A stretch of DNA of 64,000 bases from an uncultured Candidatus Saccharibacteria bacterium (GTDB lineage: Bacteria > Patescibacteriota > Saccharimonadia > Saccharimonadales > Saccharimonadaceae). Position 1 is the stretch's first letter. The number at the start of each line of letters is the position of its first letter. The notes beneath the pieces are model-generated. The model saw nothing but the letters and a program-made list of their open reading frames with translations, did no database searches and was not told the DNA's origin. This document shows, one piece after another, positions 9,264 through 17,349 of the stretch. The DNA lies in NCBI GenBank assembly GCA_938033695.1, contig CALHKE010000018.1:61927-125926 (forward strand), given 5' to 3'. The position numbers were made by a program, and so were the translations under genes.

Positions 9264-10508
9264 ATGGATATCACCACACTTATTTTACTCATCGTTTCGG
9301 TCGTCAACCTAATCATTTTATTTATCGTTTTTTCGAAAACCAATCAGAAAAACACCGATCTGCCAGAACTCAAAAACCGTATTGCTGTCCTGCAAGATCA
9401 AACTACGCAAACTTTTGCCAATATGAATGAACGTATGATTCGTATTGAAACTAACGTCGACCGCGTCACTAAAGACATTGGCACGAACTTTCGCGAAAAC
9501 CGTAAGGAAATTTCGGATAATTTTGGTTTAGTTCAGAAGACTCTCGATACTCGTGTCCGTGAACTTCAGGATCACAATACTAAAAAACTTGAAGAAATGC
9601 GTCAAACTGTCGACGAAAAACTCCAAGCTTCCGTCGAAAAACGCTTCAATGAAAGCTTCAAGACGATTTCCACCCAGCTTACCCAGGTCTACCAAGGTCT
9701 CGGCGAAATGAAAACTCTCGCTAACGGCGTCGGTGATCTAAAAAAGGTCATGGAAGGCGTCAAAACTCGCGGTATTTATGGCGAAGTCCAACTTGGCAAC
9801 ATCATCAGTGACACTCTGAGCTCTGAGCAGTATTGTGAAAATATTGCCACCAAAAAAGGCTCGAATGACCGTGTCGAATTTGCCGTCAAAATGCCTGGCA
9901 AGGACGAAACCGCTCAAGTTTTCCTACCAATCGATAGTAAATTCCCTGTAGAAAATTATCAACGCCTAGTAGCCGCCTATGAGCAGGGTAATAAAACCGA
10001 GATTCTTAAATACCAAAAAGCTCTAGCTATCGATGTCAAAGAGCAGGCCAAGAAAATTTCCACCAAGTACATCGATCCACCACACACTACCGAGTTTGCT
10101 ATGATGTTTTTACCAACCGAATCACTCTACGCTGAAATTCTTCGTATCCCTGGCCTCGATGACGAAATCCGCCAAAAATTCCACATCACCATTGCCTCAC
10201 CAAGCACCCTACCAGTGATTCTTTCGGGTCTTCTCATGGGCTTCCGTACCCTCGCCATTGAAAAACGCAGTAGCGAAGTTTGGCAAATTCTAGGTGCCGT
10301 AAAAAGTCAGTTTGGTAAATTTGGTGACCTGCTCGAAGCCACCAAAAAGAAACTTCAAGAATCCGCCAATAAAATCGATGCTGCCGCTACTACCTCTCGC
10401 GCCATCGAGCGTAAGTTAAAAAATGTTGAATCCTTACCAAGCAGCGAGAGCCTTAAGCTACTTGACGGGCTTGACGATCAGGACTTTAATTCTGAAGAAA
10501 ATTCATAA
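9264..10508 (+). CDS. rmuC: RmuC-family protein
   Basis: The 414-residue protein has an N-terminal membrane anchor (residues 3-25), a long coiled coil (about 40-130), and the RmuC nuclease-like core with RGIYGEVQLGNII, PIDSKFPVENYQRL and TEFAMMFLPTESLYAE. RmuC limits DNA inversion and recombination in E. coli, and its core belongs to the PD-(D/E)XK-like superfamily by established knowledge. The mRNA start is predicted from TATAAT about 25 nt upstream; an AAGAGGA ribosome binding site precedes the ATG. Confidence 0.92.
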   Translation: MDITTLILLIVSVVNLIILFIVFSKTNQKNTDLPELKNRIAVLQDQTTQTFANMNERMIRIETNVDRVTKDIGTNFRENRKEISDNFGLVQKTLDTRVRELQDHNTKKLEEMRQTVDEKLQASVEKRFNESFKTISTQLTQVYQGLGEMKTLANGVGDLKKVMEGVKTRGIYGEVQLGNIISDTLSSEQYCENIATKKGSNDRVEFAVKMPGKDETAQVFLPIDSKFPVENYQRLVAAYEQGNKTEILKYQKALAIDVKEQAKKISTKYIDPPHTTEFAMMFLPTESLYAEILRIPGLDDEIRQKFHITIASPSTLPVILSGLLMGFRTLAIEKRSSEVWQILGAVKSQFGKFGDLLEATKKKLQESANKIDAAATTSRAIERKLKNVESLPSSESLKLLDGLDDQDFNSEENS

Positions 10509-10530
10509 GCCAAAAAAATTAATTAACCTA

Positions 10531-10563
10531 AAAAATATAGTGCTCATCACACTATATTTTTTT
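10531..10563. terminator. bidirectional terminator between rmuC and ackA
   Basis: A nine-to-eleven-bp stem (AAATATAGTG / CACTATATTT) with a short loop is bounded by A-run on the left and a seven-T run on the right; it can end both converging transcripts. Confidence 0.85.
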
Positions 10564-10574
10564 GTTTCTCAATC

Positions 10575-11762
10575 TTAATCTGCTAAAATCAGATTTGCTC
10601 GCTCAATCATTTCACTAGTTTCGTCGGTGCGCACCACGTAAATTGGCTTAGATTCATCTTTCGAAATCAAAGTATGTCGTTCTGGCATTTCGCCGGTATT
10701 CTTCTCCGCATCAAGCTCAAGGCCAAGATATTTCATCTTCTGAATCACCTGTCTACGTACATCATCTGAACGTTCGCCAATGGTTGCCGTAAAGACCAGG
10801 GCATCGACACCACCCATTGAAGCAATCATCTGACTAATACAAGCTTGCAAGCGATAAATATAGAGAGAATAAGCGAATGAACCCATCTTATCGCCTTCAT
10901 CACGTAGTTGAATTACCGTACGAAGATCATCCGAGACCCCAGATACACCAAGCAAACCACACTGCTTATTCAGGTAGCGCTCAAGTTCGACATCATCTTC
11001 AATTTTCAATGCGCGCTTCATTGCCATCGCCGCCGCCACATCCATTGATCCAGTTCGTGTCGCCATCATCACGCCTTCTAGTGGGGTGTAACCCATCGTC
11101 GTATCGTGAGATTTACCCTTATAGACCGCCGTAATTGAAGCACCTGAGCCGATATGGCAAACCACTACTTTCTCTGGCAAAATTTCGCTTTGCTTCATAT
11201 AACGTACTACCGACCCCACCGAAAGACCATGGAAGCCCCATTTTTTAATATCAAACTTTTCTGCTAATTTCTGGTCAATACAATAAGCCTTAGCCAGCTC
11301 TGGCCTGGAGTTATGGAAGTTTGAATCGGAAATTTCAATCACCGGCACCGAATCAAAACGCTTCTTTAGTTCAATAATTTCATCCATCACCACTGGGACG
11401 TGAAGCGGCGCACGAGTACGGGCGATTTCTAATTCCTTAAAACACTCCTTATCCACAATATGATCATTGGCAAAATAGGCGCCCGGAGCCACTACGCGTG
11501 CCAAAATCGCACTCAACTTCGAAACGCCTCCTAAAAATTCTTCCTCAATTAAAATTTTTTCCAGATTTCCTGCCACCTCTGACAGTGCCTTAAAATCCGT
11601 TACTACTTTCTTCTTCTGGTCACCAGATTTTAAAGTATAGACAATTTTCTTACCTTCAAATTCAAAGTGTAATGAACAAAGTTCTTTCATACCTTTATAG
11701 AGCGCGTACTTACGTGAACTACTGCCCGGATTGGTAATTAAAATCAGTCTTTCCGATTCCAT
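10575..11762 (-). CDS. ackA: acetate kinase
   Basis: AckA interconverts acetyl phosphate plus ADP and acetate plus ATP, a substrate-level ATP source in fermentation. The 395-residue protein has the ASKHA fold signatures: ITNPGSSSRKYALY at the N-terminus, KKWGFHGLSV, VVCHIGSGASITAV, the DTTMGYTPLEGVMMATRTGSMD loop with the catalytic region, and GVSGVSDDLR. It has its own promoter region with TATGAT and an AAGGAG site before the ATG. No pta gene is in the window, so the acetyl-phosphate source is not shown. Confidence 0.95.
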   Translation of the reverse strand: MESERLILITNPGSSSRKYALYKGMKELCSLHFEFEGKKIVYTLKSGDQKKKVVTDFKALSEVAGNLEKILIEEEFLGGVSKLSAILARVVAPGAYFANDHIVDKECFKELEIARTRAPLHVPVVMDEIIELKKRFDSVPVIEISDSNFHNSRPELAKAYCIDQKLAEKFDIKKWGFHGLSVGSVVRYMKQSEILPEKVVVCHIGSGASITAVYKGKSHDTTMGYTPLEGVMMATRTGSMDVAAAMAMKRALKIEDDVELERYLNKQCGLLGVSGVSDDLRTVIQLRDEGDKMGSFAYSLYIYRLQACISQMIASMGGVDALVFTATIGERSDDVRRQVIQKMKYLGLELDAEKNTGEMPERHTLISKDESKPIYVVRTDETSEMIERANLILAD

Positions 11763-11899
11763 ATTCTTTTATCTTCTCCTTTCTCTTAGTCTATCATAAA
11801 ACCAAAGAGAAAACCTCAACTCTCACCTCTTTTATTTTTCTGTAATTAAAATCCAAAAGACGCCAGCACCCTCATAGTAATTAAAATCTAGAAAAATTG

Positions 11900-11937
11900 C
11901 TGGCACTCTTGCATTTTGAGTGCCAACTATATATAAT
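11900..11937 (+). promoter_or_regulatory. dnaJ promoter with CIRCE (HrcA) operator
   Basis: GGCACTC (11902-11908), nine bases, then GAGTGCC (11918-11924) is a CIRCE element with the correct nine-base spacer. It overlaps a promoter with TTGCAT (11909-11914) and TATAAT (11932-11937) exactly 17 bases apart. Binding of HrcA here would block RNA polymerase directly. The start codon lies 6 nt after the -10 box. Confidence 0.85.
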
Positions 11938-11943
11938 TATGCT

Positions 11944-12840
11944 ATGTCAAAACGTGATTATTATGAAGTTTTGGGCGTTAGTAAAAACGCTTCTGATGAT
12001 GAAATTAAAAAAGCTTACCGTAAGCTCGCTCTCAAATACCACCCGGATCGTAATCCTGGCGATAAAGAGGCGGAAGCTAAATTTAAAGAGGCTTCCGAAG
12101 CCAACGAAGTACTCTCGGATAAGCAAAAACGTGCACGCTATGACCAATTCGGTCATGCCGGCGTAGGGAATGGCAGTGCAGGTGGCCCTAGCGGCAATCC
12201 TTTCGGTGGCTATTCTTATGGTGGCCAAGGATTCAATTTTGATTTTGGTGGCGCCGAAGGTTTTGATGATATCTTAAGTAACCTTTTTGGTTTCGGCGGT
12301 GGACGTGCTCGCAGAAATCGCGGCTCTGATTATCGCACTACCCTAGTCATTGATTTTAAGGATGCAATTTTTGGTACTACCAAAAAGATTTCCGTCGAAG
12401 GCAATGAAATCACCCTAAAAGTCCCTGCCGGTATTGATGATGGTCAAGCGATTCGCCTGCGTGGACGTGGTGGTCCCGCTCCTGAAAAAGGTGGTGAAAA
12501 CGGCGATCTCTTAGTACAAATTCGTGTGCAACCACACAAAACCATAAACCGTGAGGGTTACATTCTTCTCTCCGAACAACATATCTCAATGGTCGACGCC
12601 GCCCTCGGCACCGAAATTGAAGTTGAAACGATTGACGGTAAGGTCACCATGAAAATTCCGGCGGGCACTCAGTCCGGTACCCCATTTAAGTTATCTAAAC
12701 ATGGCGTACCAATGAATAACGGTGAACGTGGTCCACATATTATCAATATTATAGTCGACACTCCCACCGGCCTATCGAAAAAACAAAAGGAACTACTCGA
12801 AGAATTTAAGACCGCTAAAAAACGCGGCTTCTGGAGCTAA
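11944..12840 (+). CDS. dnaJ: DnaJ-type co-chaperone without the zinc-finger domain
   Basis: The J protein stimulates the DnaK ATPase and delivers substrates. Residues 1-65 are a J domain with the HPD motif (KYHPDRNPGD), followed by a Gly/Phe-rich linker (about 75-125) and two C-terminal beta-barrel domains (from RTTLVIDFKDAIFGTTKKI). The CxxCxGxG zinc-finger domain of class I DnaJ is absent, so this 298-residue protein is class II (CbpA-like). The start is ATG 11944 rather than an upstream GTG at 11920, because the TATAAT box would lie inside the longer frame. It is single-gene and under CIRCE control, so heat-shock induction is expected. Confidence 0.93.
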   Translation: MSKRDYYEVLGVSKNASDDEIKKAYRKLALKYHPDRNPGDKEAEAKFKEASEANEVLSDKQKRARYDQFGHAGVGNGSAGGPSGNPFGGYSYGGQGFNFDFGGAEGFDDILSNLFGFGGGRARRNRGSDYRTTLVIDFKDAIFGTTKKISVEGNEITLKVPAGIDDGQAIRLRGRGGPAPEKGGENGDLLVQIRVQPHKTINREGYILLSEQHISMVDAALGTEIEVETIDGKVTMKIPAGTQSGTPFKLSKHGVPMNNGERGPHIINIIVDTPTGLSKKQKELLEEFKTAKKRGFWS

Positions 12841-12893
12841 TCTTAAAATAATTTTTCATATTAACCCTTACTTTTTCAAATCCTAGGTAAGAT

Positions 12894-12928
12894 TACTCGT
12901 GTTTTTGCACTAAAATTAAGCACGAGTA
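12894..12928. repeat. inverted repeat upstream of the 12959 gene
   Basis: TACTCGTG (12894-12901) and CACGAGTA (12921-12928) are perfect eight-base inverted arms with a 19-base spacer. There is no T-run, so it is a poor terminator. It lies just upstream of the TATAAT box at 12944-12949 and could be an operator for a dimeric regulator or a remnant dnaJ terminator. Confidence 0.5.
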
Positions 12929-12958
12929 CATTCACTTTAATGCTATAATTATTTACAG

Positions 12959-13603
12959 ATGAAAGAAATCAAAAACTTTAAGCTTAAAGAGTCCAAAGCA
13001 ACTCATCTTTTTCTCGTTCTTGTAGCTTTTCTTTTAGTTTTTATTCTTTTCAGCTCTATTCACGTCTCAGCTAACGCGCCTAAGACCAAACTTACCGACG
13101 ACCAACGCGGTGAAATTTCTATGAGCTGTAGTTCAATTAAATCTGGTCTCAAAAAACTACAGGTTAGTGACGCTAAAATCCGCTCTCTACTCGGTGCAAA
13201 TTATCAGACAATCCTCAATTCTTACATCACTCCTTTCAACCTTCGCCTTGTCAAAAATAACCAGAATCTCGGCGATCTTTCCGACCTGCAAAGTAATTTC
13301 GTTTTGCAAAAAAACGATTTTAATTCACTTTATATTGCCTATAGTCAACAATTCGAAAACCTCCTCTCTATTGACTGCCAAAAAAATCCCGATGATTTCT
13401 ATAATCAGCTAATTATCACTAGAGAATCGCGTAAGGAACTCAATCAAAAAGTTGAAGATCTTACTAAAACTGCAGAAAAATACCTTGTAGAGATTAAAAA
13501 AATCGAAATTGAAGGCGAAAATATTCGTTTTACTCCCGAAAAAGCCGATGCTACCAAAGCTTCAAGCATTACCAATCCTGCTAATCAAGTGGAGGGACGA
13601 TAA
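12959..13603 (+). CDS. hypothetical membrane-anchored coiled-coil protein
   Basis: The 214-residue protein has a short positively charged N-terminus, one membrane segment or uncleaved signal (residues 17-37), and an extracytoplasmic region rich in helix with likely coiled coil near residues 155-190. Two cysteines (CSSIKS and DCQKN) could form a disulfide. I do not recognise the family. The start ATG is 9 nt after TATAAT. It is followed at 2 nt by another small membrane protein, so the pair probably acts together at the envelope. Confidence 0.75.
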   Translation: MKEIKNFKLKESKATHLFLVLVAFLLVFILFSSIHVSANAPKTKLTDDQRGEISMSCSSIKSGLKKLQVSDAKIRSLLGANYQTILNSYITPFNLRLVKNNQNLGDLSDLQSNFVLQKNDFNSLYIAYSQQFENLLSIDCQKNPDDFYNQLIITRESRKELNQKVEDLTKTAEKYLVEIKKIEIEGENIRFTPEKADATKASSITNPANQVEGR

Positions 13604-13605
13604 TT

Positions 13606-13956
13606 ATGTCAAAAATGTCCTCCGGTGGTCGCAATCTTATGCGCTTAGGCTTAATCGCAACCCTAATCACCATCCTTACTACCACCATTTCTCTAGTTAT
13701 CTATCACAATAGTGGTGACATTTATCTAGATCGCTCCCGCCCAGGTTTTTTGCCAGAGAAGCACGAAGTCAAATCTGACGACCAACCTGAAAAAACTTAT
13801 TCTTTCCCAGAATCCGGCAATCTCGACTCAAAAACTCTTGAAGAATTCCGCGAAAATTTCGAAAAGACTCTCGAAGATACCAAAAATCTTAAAGACCCAT
13901 TTTCCGCCGATAATCTATCTGATGATTTTGTTGGATTAAAATCACCCAATAAATAA
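13606..13956 (+). CDS. hypothetical small single-pass membrane protein
   Basis: The 116-residue protein has one membrane segment (about residues 13-34), followed by a polar, acidic tail ending in a predicted helix. GAGGGACGATAAT precedes the ATG and it starts 2 nt after the preceding coiled-coil protein, indicating an operon. Function not recognised. Confidence 0.7.
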   Translation: MSKMSSGGRNLMRLGLIATLITILTTTISLVIYHNSGDIYLDRSRPGFLPEKHEVKSDDQPEKTYSFPESGNLDSKTLEEFRENFEKTLEDTKNLKDPFSADNLSDDFVGLKSPNK

Positions 13957-14010
13957 CCAGCACCACTCAACCTACACCCATTGCTCACTAAGAATCAGCT
14001 ACCTATGTTT

Positions 14011-14045
14011 TAGCACTTTTCAAAATGCTATTTTCATGTTATAAT
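14011..14045 (+). promoter_or_regulatory. palindrome and -10 box before the RimB-like gene
   Basis: TAGCA (14011-14015) and TGCTA (14026-14030) bracket a TTTT/AAAA core, making a 20-base near-palindrome. TATAAT follows at 14040-14045. The palindrome covers the expected -35 position, so it could be a repressor site. Confidence 0.45.
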
Positions 14046-14077
14046 ACAGCGACAATTATTAAGTGGGAATAATCTAC

Positions 14078-14632
14078 ATGAAACAATCTAATATTAAACT
14101 TATCGGTGAATTCTGCCTAGTTTCAATCTTTGCAGATGGCCATAATTTTCTAGATATTCCTGCCAAAATCGATTCTGGTGCCGACAGTAGCTCTCTTCAT
14201 ATCAACAACGCTAAAGTCAACGAAGATGGTGATCTAGTAATAAGTCTCCCTAGTTTTTATCAACATAAAACTTCTCCAAGGGAATTAAAGCGTGATTATG
14301 CTCATCCAGACTACACACCCACTAAAGTCAATGAGAAGATTAAAAAATCCAAAACTTCAAAAACTATCATTATTCCCAAAGGAAAATATCGAGATATTAC
14401 CATCGTTAGCTCTAATGGTCATGGCCAAAAACGTTATAAAACCAACCTAAAAATTAGCATCAACGGGTCCGAATTTGAAACTTCGTTTACCCTTAGCAGT
14501 CGTCATAAAAACCGCTACCCAATATTACTTGGTAAGCATGCCCTAAAAGGACGGTACCTAGTTGACGTTTCAAAATCCTATATCAACCAAACCAAAGAAA
14601 ATCTTAATCAACTAATCAGCAAGGAAGACTAA
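14078..14632 (+). CDS. RimB-like retropepsin-family protein (ATP-dependent zinc protease family)
   Basis: The 184-residue protein carries KIDSGADSSSLH near residue 24, which matches the K-I-D-[ST]-G-A-x-[ST]-S-[AS]-L-H signature of the PF05618 family that includes RimB. This family has an aspartic retropepsin-like fold and is frequently encoded beside RimK. ATG 14078 is preferred over an in-frame GTG at 14063. It ends 1 nt before the rimK-like gene. Inference: it trims or processes the glutamate tails added by the neighbouring ligase. Confidence 0.85.
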   Translation: MKQSNIKLIGEFCLVSIFADGHNFLDIPAKIDSGADSSSLHINNAKVNEDGDLVISLPSFYQHKTSPRELKRDYAHPDYTPTKVNEKIKKSKTSKTIIIPKGKYRDITIVSSNGHGQKRYKTNLKISINGSEFETSFTLSSRHKNRYPILLGKHALKGRYLVDVSKSYINQTKENLNQLISKED

Positions 14633-14633
14633 A

Positions 14634-15542
14634 ATGAAAATCGCCATTCTCTCCAACGGACCAAAGAACTACTCCACCACCCGTCTCTACGAAGAAGCTA
14701 TCAAGCGTGGCCACGAGGTCGACATCATTAAGTATAAAAATTGTTATCTTTCACTCTCCGAAAATAATCCCGTAGTTTACTATAACGGAGAAGCACTTCC
14801 TCACTACGACGCAATTTTACCTCGTATCGCCAATGGTCTCACCCGTTACGGCTGCGCCGTAGTTCGCCAATTTGAAATGAGCAACACTTGGACACTTTCT
14901 AGTTCGATCTCAATCACTCGTGTCCGCGACAAGCTTCGTTCTGCTCAAATTTTCGCCAAAGCTGGCATTGCTTCACCAAAAACCTTAGTCTCACGCAACA
15001 CTGCAGACATTGATGACCTTCTTGAACAAATCGGTCTTCCAGCTATCATCAAGCTTGCTACCGGTACACATGGTAATGGTGTAGTTCTAGCCGAAACCAA
15101 GAAAGCTGCCCGCTCTGCCTTGCAGGCTTTCTACCTCTATAACGAAGATGGTACCAACATTCTTATTCAAGAATACATAAAAGAATCTGCTGGCACCGAT
15201 ATTCGTGCTTTTGTGGTCGGCTCAAAGGTTGTTGCCTCAATGAAGCGTCAATCTCTTGATGATGACTTCCGTTCCAATCTCCATAAAGGTGGCATTGGCA
15301 CTGCTATTAAACTTACTCCGGAAGAAGAAAAACTCGCAATTAAAGCCGCCAAAGTCATGGGACTACATGTTGCCGGTGTCGACCTCATGCGCTCCGCTCG
15401 TGGTCCATTAATCCTCGAGGTTAATGCTTCGCCAGGATTTGGTATTGAAAAAGCCACCAACCGTAACGTCGCCCTACCAATTATCAAATACATTGAACAC
15501 AATGCAAAAGGCCGCACTCTTAAAGATAAGGTTGGCATCTAA
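14634..15542 (+). CDS. rimK: RimK-family ATP-grasp glutamate ligase
   Basis: RimK-type enzymes add L-glutamate residues to a protein C-terminus (ribosomal protein S6 in E. coli) or to small molecules. The 302-residue protein has the family N-terminus (MKIAILSNGPKNYSTTRL), YDAILPRIANGLTRYG, the ATP-grasp lid and binding motifs (AIIKLATGTHGNGVVLAE, ILIQEYIKESAGTDIRAFVVG), and the metal-binding LEVNASPGFGIEKAT. The real acceptor in this organism is unknown because ribosomal protein S6 is not in the window. It is paired with the RimB-like protein just upstream. Confidence 0.9.
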   Translation: MKIAILSNGPKNYSTTRLYEEAIKRGHEVDIIKYKNCYLSLSENNPVVYYNGEALPHYDAILPRIANGLTRYGCAVVRQFEMSNTWTLSSSISITRVRDKLRSAQIFAKAGIASPKTLVSRNTADIDDLLEQIGLPAIIKLATGTHGNGVVLAETKKAARSALQAFYLYNEDGTNILIQEYIKESAGTDIRAFVVGSKVVASMKRQSLDDDFRSNLHKGGIGTAIKLTPEEEKLAIKAAKVMGLHVAGVDLMRSARGPLILEVNASPGFGIEKATNRNVALPIIKYIEHNAKGRTLKDKVGI

Positions 15543-15573
15543 GCTAAAATCCCTAAACCAAAATCTCTAACCC

Positions 15574-15603
15574 AATCTGACACCTCTAGGTGTCAGATTT
15601 TTA
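15574..15603 (+). terminator. terminator after rimK-like gene
   Basis: A perfect 11-bp stem (AATCTGACACC / GGTGTCAGATT) with loop TCTA is followed by TTTTAT. Confidence 0.88.
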
Positions 15604-15649
15604 TATCTCTTTCAGCCCAGAACAAGTTATCATATAGTATAATTAACTT

Positions 15650-16099
15650 ATGATTATTTTGCTTTTAATCGTCTTGCTCTTTATTCTATTCTCTATGCTT
15701 AGACGACATATTGGCATTGCTTTACTTGCCACTATCGCCGGTAACACCATTTATAGCACCTTCGGCAACGATCTAACCGAATTATTTGCTAAATTCCTAA
15801 ACGGCATCCCAGAAAATACAATTTCCAGCACTATCTACATCTCCCTAGTTTTTCTCTTTCCGTTAATTCTTTATTTCAAATCCAATAAAGACAGTCTTTT
15901 TGGCATTTTACGTTTTCTTGAAAGCTTGATTTACGCCGTGCTTTTGGTCTCCATTTGCGCCGCCAAGATCAATCTCCTCATACCATTTGATGATATAAGT
16001 ATCCAGCTTTTGAACTTCATCGCCATCGTGCGCCCCTCGCTCTTGCTTTTTGCTATTATCGTAGCCTACCTTGATATTCTTCTCAGCAAATCGAATTAA
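15650..16099 (+). CDS. small polytopic membrane protein, convergent overlap with comEC
   Basis: The 149-residue protein has four predicted membrane helices (about 2-20, 57-76, 84-105 and 118-143) and almost no soluble part. TATAAT lies close upstream of the ATG, indicating a leaderless mRNA. The last 190 nt are antisense to the 3' end of comEC. I do not recognise a specific family; the topology is reminiscent of CvpA-like proteins but no diagnostic motif is visible. Confidence 0.65.
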   Translation: MIILLLIVLLFILFSMLRRHIGIALLATIAGNTIYSTFGNDLTELFAKFLNGIPENTISSTIYISLVFLFPLILYFKSNKDSLFGILRFLESLIYAVLLVSICAAKINLLIPFDDISIQLLNFIAIVRPSLLLFAIIVAYLDILLSKSN

Positions 16100-17116
16100 T
16101 ATAAAAACCACTAACCATATCAAAAAATACCACCATTTTTTCTTCGGAAAATCTAAAATAGAAGATTCCTGTTCAGCCAAAACATTTATTACGTGTGTAT
16201 GAATTTTCAATGGCCAAATTAGTATTTTTTCTAAACTGATCCCAAATACCAATAAATCACCCAATACCGCAATCAATCCCACCGAACCCATAACAATTGG
16301 TAAACTCGGCAATAGTACTATATTCGCCAGAATCGAAAGCCAAGTAAATTTACCAAAGAAATATAGGCTGATTGGCAATGTTATTACAGAGATTACAATT
16401 GATGAAGTTAAAGATTTTGCCAAAAATCCCGGCCTTCGATAAAGATCCTTTAACTCATCCTTAGTCCCATAAAAATAGCATGTAACTAACGGCACTATTT
16501 TTACTATGGCAAAATAAGCTAATACTGAAAGCCAGAAACCAATTTGCTTTACAAATTCTGGTCGAATTATCAAGCAAATACTCACAATTACCACTGTTGT
16601 TCGATAAACCGAAACGTTTCGGCCAAAGTATTTAATCGTCATCATTAAAGCCAACCCGACTAACGCGCGCAAAATAGACGGACTAAAACCAATCATCATT
16701 GCATAGATGAAGCAGAAGATTAGCACAAAATAGGTTTTACTAATGATCGAAAAATGCTTAAAAACCAAACTCAAAATTCCAGCAATTATTGCAAGGTGAG
16801 TCCCAGAAACCGCAATTAAATGCATTACTCCAACATTTACCATATTATCTTTTTGTAGCGCCGTTAATTCATCCTTGTTTCCAGTTAAATAGCTAATACC
16901 AAGGGCCAGTTCGTCATGCTCGGAATATTTTAAAAGCCTCTCCTTTAACAAAGCGACGAATTTTCGCTGTGTATACACCTTTTCGTTTCTTGCTCTTATA
17001 AAATTCGTCTTGGGTTCATTACCGGCAATAAATAAATCAGGAGACCGACAAAAAACTCGTCCAGCCGCAATTAGAATTAAGCCTACTATAAATAAATTTT
17101 CTATACGTATTTTCAT
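15908..17116 (-). CDS. comEC: ComEC/Rec2 competence membrane channel, membrane domain only
   Basis: ComEC forms the inner-membrane channel that imports single-stranded DNA. The 402-residue protein contains the Competence domain: ALGISYLTGNKDELT, the strongly diagnostic HLIAVSGTHLAIIAG, and FSPSILRALVGLALM, with about eight membrane helices. The N-terminal OB-type domain and the C-terminal metallo-beta-lactamase domain of longer ComEC proteins are missing. The final 60 residues after RFAEKNIKVGY are hydrophilic, overlap the opposite gene, and may be 3' read-through sequence of little function. GGAGG precedes the ATG. DNA uptake as a nucleotide source would fit an auxotrophic episymbiont (inference). 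Confidence 0.88.
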   Translation of the reverse strand: MKIRIENLFIVGLILIAAGRVFCRSPDLFIAGNEPKTNFIRARNEKVYTQRKFVALLKERLLKYSEHDELALGISYLTGNKDELTALQKDNMVNVGVMHLIAVSGTHLAIIAGILSLVFKHFSIISKTYFVLIFCFIYAMMIGFSPSILRALVGLALMMTIKYFGRNVSVYRTTVVIVSICLIIRPEFVKQIGFWLSVLAYFAIVKIVPLVTCYFYGTKDELKDLYRRPGFLAKSLTSSIVISVITLPISLYFFGKFTWLSILANIVLLPSLPIVMGSVGLIAVLGDLLVFGISLEKILIWPLKIHTHVINVLAEQESSILDFPKKKWWYFLIWLVVFILIRFAEKNIKVGYDNSKKQERGAHDGDEVQKLDTYIIKWYEEIDLGGANGDQKHGVNQAFKKT

Positions 17117-17169
17117 TTACAACCTCCAAGCTCAACATAAAAAAACTTTCATTTTTTGGCAAGCATTTT

Positions 17170-17322
17170 TTGAATAAAACAAAGAATTACAGATTAAAAA
17201 ATCTTAAGCATAAGCAAGTTGTTAAAAAGCCACATAAAAAGCATAAGCAAGTTATCAAAAAATTTAAAAACACCAAACCACCAGATATAAACTCTCGAAA
17301 TTTTATCAATCCTAATATTTAA
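17170..17322 (+). CDS. possible 50-residue lysine-rich small ORF
   Basis: An open frame from TTG 17170 would encode a basic peptide with two near-copies of the motif KHKQV[VI]KK. The same stretch contains two 20-base direct repeats (17208-17228 and 17241-17261). No good promoter or ribosome binding site is seen, and the region is very AT-rich, so this may be non-coding. It is the main content of the gap between comEC and the methyltransferase gene. Confidence 0.2.
   Translation: MNKTKNYRLKNLKHKQVVKKPHKKHKQVIKKFKNTKPPDINSRNFINPNI
17208..17261. repeat. two imperfect 21-base direct repeats
   Basis: GCATAAGCAAGTT at 17208-17220 recurs at 17241-17253, each followed by a similar A-rich segment. 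The repeats stay in the same reading frame in the possible small ORF. Confidence 0.6.
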
Positions 17323-17349
17323 AAACTTGCGAAATTTTATATTTACTTT

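Noticed and set aside
11920..11943. Longer dnaJ start at GTG 11920
   Set aside because: It would place the TATAAT box inside the coding sequence; J domains begin at SKRDYYEVLG.
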